9,880 nucleotides of DNA from Dehalococcoidia bacterium (GTDB taxonomy: Bacteria; Chloroflexota; Dehalococcoidia; Dehalococcoidales; RBG-16-60-22). Position numbers and translations under genes: made by a program. The notes beneath the pieces are model-generated. The model did not search any database. It was not told the origin of the DNA and worked only from the letters and a program-made list of their open reading frames with translations. Every line of letters starts with the position of its first letter. Position 1 is the stretch's first letter. This document shows, one piece after another, positions 6,746-9,880 of this stretch. The stretch covers positions 1 through 9,880 of the forward strand of contig JAUWLN010000058.1 in the NCBI GenBank assembly GCA_030613665.1. The letters are read 5' to 3'.

Positions 6746-7903
6746 TTAAAGTTTCCCGTGATCTTTAAGCTGTGTCTTGACTATCTCCACAAGTTCGGCA
6801 CTGAGCGGGGTCTTGGCGGCGAACTCGGGCCAGATTGTTTCAATAGCGCCCTGCCTCAGCGTGGCCATATCTGCATCACTCCAGGTCCAGAGTGTGAGCC
6901 CGTACTCCTCCACTGCCCTGCCGATGGCATAGCCCTGCTGCTCCAGGAGCATAAGGCCACCTACGGTGAAGTGATAGGGTTGCTCTCTCTCAAGCGTGGC
7001 GCGGATGTCATCGGGCAGCTCATTCCAGGCATCCATATTGATGAGGAGAGAGTTGATGCAGCCGTTGGGGTTGGTGACAAAGTGACTTACCACCTCCTTG
7101 AGCTTGATGGTGTCAAGAGACTGCGCGCCTGTCCAAACACCTTCAATGGTGCCGAGCTTCATGGCCATGTAGCATTCTGTGTAGGGCAGGTCTATTGCTG
7201 TAGCACCCATCAGCTCAACATACTTGCCCCATCCACCCCAGATTCGAATCTTGTGCCCTTTTGTGGAATCTATGTCTGGCATCGGGAAGGTGGACATGAT
7301 GTTCATGTATTCCATGCCAAGGGATGGGAAGAATTTGATATTCAATTTCTCGTGGAGCGGGGCGACCTTGTCGTAAATTCCATAGTTATACCAGGCATCG
7401 TGGAACTCGCCCACGCTCATCCAGCTTCCTGGCATGCCGCCGGCGACATACATTTCCGGTATCTTTTCTGTATACCAGCCCGGCTGGGACCAGGCGGCGT
7501 CAATTACTCGCGTCCCGATAGCCTCCAGTGCTTCCTTGCCTGGGAAAGCGGCATCAGGTTCAAGCATCTCGATTTGGAGCCGGCCATCTGTAGCTTCTTC
7601 AACCCAGCGTGCCCAGGAGTGTGACCAAACACCGGCATGATAAGCCTCTGGTATACCGGCATATGGGCCGAATGACGGTGATGCGCTTACCGCAACCTGG
7701 ACTTTCCAGTTGATAACTTCGGGAGCGGCTGCTGGAGTTGGTGAGGGTGCAGGTGCAGGAGCGGGTGCAGGTACGGGTGCTGGTGCCGGAGCCGGTGCGG
7801 GAGCCGGGGCAGGTGCAGGTGCTGGGGCTGCACAACTGGCTGCCATCAATCCAATCAACAATATAAGAGTTATAGCTAATGTTATCAGCCTATTTCTACT
7901 CAT
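6746..7903 (-). CDS. dctP: TRAP transporter substrate-binding lipoprotein (DctP family)
   Basis: This 385-residue extracytoplasmic binding protein captures the substrate and delivers it to DctQM. Residues 1-23 form a lipoprotein signal (basic start, hydrophobic core LILLIGLM, then AASC), so Cys24 should be lipidated. Residues 25-61 are an Ala-Pro-rich tether. The mature domain starts near 63. Family segments include FPGKEALEAIGTRVIDAAWSQ (about 120-139) and TKGHKIRIWG with Arg220, the position that normally grips the substrate carboxylate. YTECYMAMKLGTIEGVWTGAQ follows at about 241-261. The ligand should therefore be a carboxylate. AAGGAGGGG lies a few bases before the ATG, a strong site. It follows iclR by 103 bases; I saw no convincing promoter of its own there. 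A 288-codon open frame antisense to it (6758-7624) is a shadow. Confidence 0.95.
   Translation of the reverse strand: MSRNRLITLAITLILLIGLMAASCAAPAPAPAPAPAPAPAPAPVPAPAPAPAPSPTPAAAPEVINWKVQVAVSASPSFGPYAGIPEAYHAGVWSHSWARWVEEATDGRLQIEMLEPDAAFPGKEALEAIGTRVIDAAWSQPGWYTEKIPEMYVAGGMPGSWMSVGEFHDAWYNYGIYDKVAPLHEKLNIKFFPSLGMEYMNIMSTFPMPDIDSTKGHKIRIWGGWGKYVELMGATAIDLPYTECYMAMKLGTIEGVWTGAQSLDTIKLKEVVSHFVTNPNGCINSLLINMDAWNELPDDIRATLEREQPYHFTVGGLMLLEQQGYAIGRAVEEYGLTLWTWSDADMATLRQGAIETIWPEFAAKTPLSAELVEIVKTQLKDHGKL
7721..7831 (-). repeat. Ala-Pro low-complexity tether coding repeat
   Basis: These are about 37 codons following the lipobox cysteine of the TRAP binding protein. They encode mainly alternating Ala and Pro, with a few Val, Ser and Thr. 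The DNA is a degenerate array of six-base GCNCCN units with varied third positions, so the repetition is kept at the protein level rather than as an identical DNA repeat. Such a segment would hold the binding domain away from the membrane. Its length may vary between strains. Confidence 0.85.
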
Positions 7904-8006
7904 TTCCCCTCCTTGCTTTCAAAGATATTCGAGATATGAATGTTCTTTTTTTGAAGTCTATCACCCCCTTTGTCGTTTTAATACGTGTCGTAAATAACGT
8001 AATTCA

Positions 8007-8897
8007 TCAAATCAACTGTTTTTCGGGAGTAACGCCGCTACCTGATTCTCTGGTATTTAAATCGACGTCGATTTGAGAAATCTCATCAGGCTCACTCTGC
8101 TGCCACCAGGCATACAGCTCATCAACTTTCTGTATGGGCTGAGGTTTATCTTGATAGCCAAGTCGGTAACTGATCAGTCCGGCACCCATTTGTACCAACG
8201 ATGCGAATTTCTTACGCCTGACTTCATTCATCCTGACGACCGGTGCCGATATTGCCATAGCGGCAATGACATTGCCCCGGGCATTCCGAACTACAGAGGC
8301 AACGGCTTCAATCCCTTCAAACGCCTGTTCGGAATTATAGGCGACCCCTTTTTCTCTTGCCTGTTCCAGTTCACTTTTTAATTCGGTCCTGGTAGCCACG
8401 GTTTTGCTCGTAACTTGTTTTATTTTTTCCTCGGGATAGAGGCGGTCGATTTCTTCGTCGGTCAATGCGCTCAGCAAAGCCTTGCCCGATGCTCGCGTGT
8501 AGGCTGGGGCCGATGACCCTACATGGACGACATGCCGCAATGGATGCTTTGATTCCTCCCGCAGCAACATTGTGATATTTCCCTTATCGTCCAGTATCGA
8601 CAAATTGGTGACTTCACCGGTAATGTCATTGACCGTTTGCAGGATCGGCTCGGCAGCTTGATATAAATTTGTGGTACTTAAATATAAACTTCCCAGGGTA
8701 TAAAGCGTTCTACCGATAACGTAAGTACCCTTCCCGGGCTTTTTCTCCAGCAGGCCGGCCTTGGTCAAGGAAGCGAGGATACGATATATAGTGGGTATGG
8801 GAATACCGAGCTTCCCAGCTATAGCAGTCGCGGTTAACTCCGGTTCGTTTGGAGAAAAAATATTTAATATGGCTATTGTTTTTTGTAAAGAGCTCAT
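8007..8897 (-). CDS. IclR family transcriptional regulator
   Basis: This 296-residue regulator has an N-terminal winged helix-turn-helix (about residues 5-65, with LTATAIAGKLGIPIPTIYRIL and ASLTKAGLL) and a C-terminal IclR effector domain. The effector domain shows ASGKALLSAL (136-145), GVAYNSEQAFEGIEAVA (184-200) and RNARGNVIAAMAISAP (204-219). Members bind small acids or aromatic compounds and repress or activate nearby catabolic genes. Both domains are complete. A polar tail of about 45 residues after residue 250 is longer than usual and not recognised. The ATG at 8897 fits the family start, though the ribosome binding site is weak (GGTGAG about 13 bases upstream). It leads the transporter and enzyme genes in the same direction and is probably their regulator. 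A strong promoter with repeated palindromes lies just upstream, suggesting autoregulation. Confidence 0.92.
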   Translation of the reverse strand: MSSLQKTIAILNIFSPNEPELTATAIAGKLGIPIPTIYRILASLTKAGLLEKKPGKGTYVIGRTLYTLGSLYLSTTNLYQAAEPILQTVNDITGEVTNLSILDDKGNITMLLREESKHPLRHVVHVGSSAPAYTRASGKALLSALTDEEIDRLYPEEKIKQVTSKTVATRTELKSELEQAREKGVAYNSEQAFEGIEAVASVVRNARGNVIAAMAISAPVVRMNEVRRKKFASLVQMGAGLISYRLGYQDKPQPIQKVDELYAWWQQSEPDEISQIDVDLNTRESGSGVTPEKQLI

Positions 8898-8937
8898 GGA
8901 AAACGAAACTCACCAAGTTCTATATACTTGCATATTC

Positions 8938-8973
8938 TCATATAATGATAATATATAATCATATAATGATAAT
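8938..8973 (-). promoter_or_regulatory. Tandem palindromic repeats, putative IclR operator
   Basis: The 15-base word TCATATAATGATAAT occurs exactly twice (plus-strand reading), at 8938-8952 and 8959-8973. The spacing is 21 bases, two turns of the helix. Each copy begins with an inverted repeat, TCAT-ATA-ATGA. The copies overlap and follow the transcription start expected from the promoter just upstream, which is a suitable place for a repressor. The region is AT-rich, which raises the chance of coincidence, but an exact 15-base repeat in helical phase is notable. Confidence 0.55.
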
Positions 8974-8976
8974 TCC

Positions 8977-9004
8977 ATTATAATTGATTTTTCATTGATG
9001 TCAA
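8977..9004 (-). promoter_or_regulatory. Consensus sigma70-type promoter of iclR
   Basis: On the minus strand TTGACA (9004-8999) is followed after 16 bases by TATAAT (8982-8977), both perfect matches to the vegetative consensus. Transcription would start near 8970, leaving about 70 bases of leader before the iclR ATG at 8897. It may serve the whole gene run, as no other clear promoter is seen downstream. Confidence 0.75.
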
Positions 9005-9232
9005 CCCCAAAATTAGAGTATTTTACGTAAATATTGGTAAAAAGATTCCTTATCAGTTACTTTTTTCCTTACTCTGGGTTGGGAAGCTTACGACTGGCCA
9101 CTGGTGGGGGCATTAATGTGCGGACTCTTATATTGACTATCATTAATTAGAGAAGGCTAAGCCGGATGAGTAGTTTAAGTTGAATTAAGTGTAGTGAAGA
9201 TTCAAATTTTAGAGCATCGATTTCTGTTTTGT
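9005..9232. other. Intergenic stretch without recognisable gene
   Basis: This lies between the iclR promoter and the end of the small PLDc_N-type gene. I see no reading frame with family features, no clear terminator hairpin and no repeat beyond the short self-complementary words CATTAATG (9111-9118) and CATTAAT (9141-9147). Confidence 0.5.
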
Positions 9233-9439
9233 TCAGGGTCTGGCGTTAAAGATTTGCGGATGAAATAGCAGATAGATTAAAGAACCGAAGCAAGGAATGA
9301 ACATAACCACTATAACCCACGGCGGTTTGCGCCCCCCAAAAATCTTTTCTCGCGATGCGATATCGAACAGCAACACTCCGGCTAATATCCAGTGAACTAT
9401 ACCGAATAGAACAATCCGCAATACCCATTCAACGTCCAT
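9233..9439 (-). CDS. Small membrane protein with PLDc_N-type domain
   Basis: This 68-residue protein has two predicted membrane helices: VLRIVLFGIVHWILAGVLLF, and WVIVVMFIPCFGSLIYLLF near the end. They are joined by a short basic loop containing REKIFGGRKPP. The second segment, with aromatic start, P..G, then YLLF, is the pattern of the phospholipase D nuclease N-terminal domain (PLDc_N). This domain often occurs alone in small membrane proteins of unknown role. I start it at the ATG at 9439. The longer frame opening with TTG at 9502 would begin inside the -35 element of the promoter found here and would add residues not in the family pattern. The ribosome binding site is weak. No cardiolipin synthase or phospholipase domain follows. 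Its link to the neighbouring catabolic genes is doubtful. Confidence 0.6.
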   Translation of the reverse strand: MDVEWVLRIVLFGIVHWILAGVLLFDIASREKIFGGRKPPWVIVVMFIPCFGSLIYLLFHPQIFNARP

Positions 9440-9472
9440 CTCAATCAGCCGGTAGGTCTTCTTTTTTGTCCA

Positions 9473-9502
9473 ATTATACAAGCACCGATAGAAGAAATTC
9501 AA
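9473..9502 (-). promoter_or_regulatory. Sigma70-like promoter of the small membrane protein gene
   Basis: Minus-strand TTGAAT (9502-9497) is followed after 18 bases by TATAAT (9478-9473). The start of transcription would be near 9466, about 27 bases before the ATG at 9439. This supports the shorter gene start. Confidence 0.5.
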
Positions 9503-9567
9503 AGCAATTAGATAAGACTATGCGGTGTTTATTTCAGAAGAGATGGTTTAATAGGGTGCGCAGGCGT

Positions 9568-9880
9568 TTATTCGTACCCTTTAGCCCTGGTGCTTACGTT
9601 TCGGAATACGGATATCTGGCAGGCAGTCCCATCGAGGTCAACGTAAGGAACCGTAACTACTTGAAAAGTCTTGCCGTCAGGAAGGGCACATTCCCATTTG
9701 GCAATTTCCCGATTGCCGCTTATTATATCCTGTATGCCGCAATCGTGTTCGCATGGAACCTCGCGGTTATACAGCAGCTTATAACAAGGCAAGCCGGTGC
9801 CTTTGCCAAAATCTTTCACCAGCCTGGAGTTCATATACCTTATCACGTAGTCTGGACCGGTAATAAGCACACCGTCCCCG
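9568..9880 (-). CDS. PAS-domain protein, C-terminal part (continues past the window edge)
   Basis: The frame is open to the window edge, and the residues before the first GTG (DGVLITGPDYVIRYMN) already belong to a PAS fold, so the gene starts outside. The PAS domain is recognised by this start, then DFGKGTGLPCYKLL, WECALPDGKTFQVVTVPYVD and the final strand ISVFRNVSTR. It ends shortly after with KGYE and a TAA. Three cysteines in the middle (LPCYKLL, then VPC and HDC, spaced C-x10-C-x3-C) are typical of a PAS subgroup and might bind a metal or cofactor. PAS domains sense small molecules, redox state or light. What lies N-terminal (another PAS, or another signalling domain) cannot be seen. No kinase domain follows in this frame. 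Confidence 0.8.
   Translation of the reverse strand, partial: GDGVLITGPDYVIRYMNSRLVKDFGKGTGLPCYKLLYNREVPCEHDCGIQDIISGNREIAKWECALPDGKTFQVVTVPYVDLDGTACQISVFRNVSTRAKGYE

Noticed and set aside
6758..7624. Plus-strand open frame of 288 codons
   Set aside because: It is antisense to the clear dctP gene, has no recognisable family pattern, and arises from the codon bias of the opposite strand.
7727..7831. CRISPR or DNA tandem repeat
   Set aside because: The periodicity is that of Ala-Pro codons within a lipoprotein gene; there are no spacers or conserved repeat units.
7710..7997. Plus-strand Gly-Ala-rich frame
   Set aside because: It is the mirror of the Ala-Pro tether of dctP and has no features of its own.
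7904..8006. Promoter or operator in front of dctP
   Set aside because: I looked for -35/-10 pairs and found only weak matches. The GATAT words at 7923-7936 form a short direct repeat that could be chance.
9111..9147. Inverted words CATTAATG and CATTAAT as a terminator or operator
   Set aside because: Short, AT-rich arms with a gap of over 20 bases, no T-run and no gene edge nearby.

Overview
The window reads as a piece of an anaerobic or soil/sediment bacterial genome. I lean towards Chloroflexota, class Dehalococcoidia. The grounds are the Ala-Pro tract after the lipoprotein cysteine of the TRAP binding protein and the combination of an IclR regulator, a TRAP transporter, a cyclase, DUF169 and MmgE/PrpD. 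This placement is inference from family content; there is no rRNA or marker gene. Every gene I can support lies on the minus strand, so the reading order is from high to low coordinates.

Upstream part (9880 to about 9233): the C-terminal end of a PAS-domain protein runs in from outside the window. It is followed by a small two-helix membrane protein of the PLDc_N type with its own good sigma70-like promoter. A gene-poor stretch follows (9232 to 8898). It holds a consensus-like promoter (TTGACA-16-TATAAT) and two 15-bp direct repeats 21 bp apart, a probable operator for the next gene.

Central part (8897 to 4852): an IclR-family regulator, then a complete three-part TRAP transporter: binding lipoprotein dctP, small permease dctQ and large permease dctM. 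A perfect 13-bp hairpin separates dctP from dctQ. The dctQ stop and dctM start overlap (TAATG). A weaker hairpin follows dctM.

Distal part (4768 to 1): five metabolic genes follow in the same direction: a metal-dependent cyclase (kynurenine-formamidase-like), an extended SDR NAD-dependent epimerase/dehydratase, a DUF169 protein, a TatD-like metallohydrolase and an MmgE/PrpD-family protein. The last has lost its C-terminus to an insertion sequence of the IS3 family, whose left end and orfA start occupy positions 1 to about 163.

Together this looks like a substrate-inducible uptake and catabolism locus for an organic acid, with IclR sensing the acid, TRAP importing it and the five enzymes processing it. 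The substrate cannot be read from the sequence. I found no CRISPR array, tRNA, rRNA, phage or defence system.
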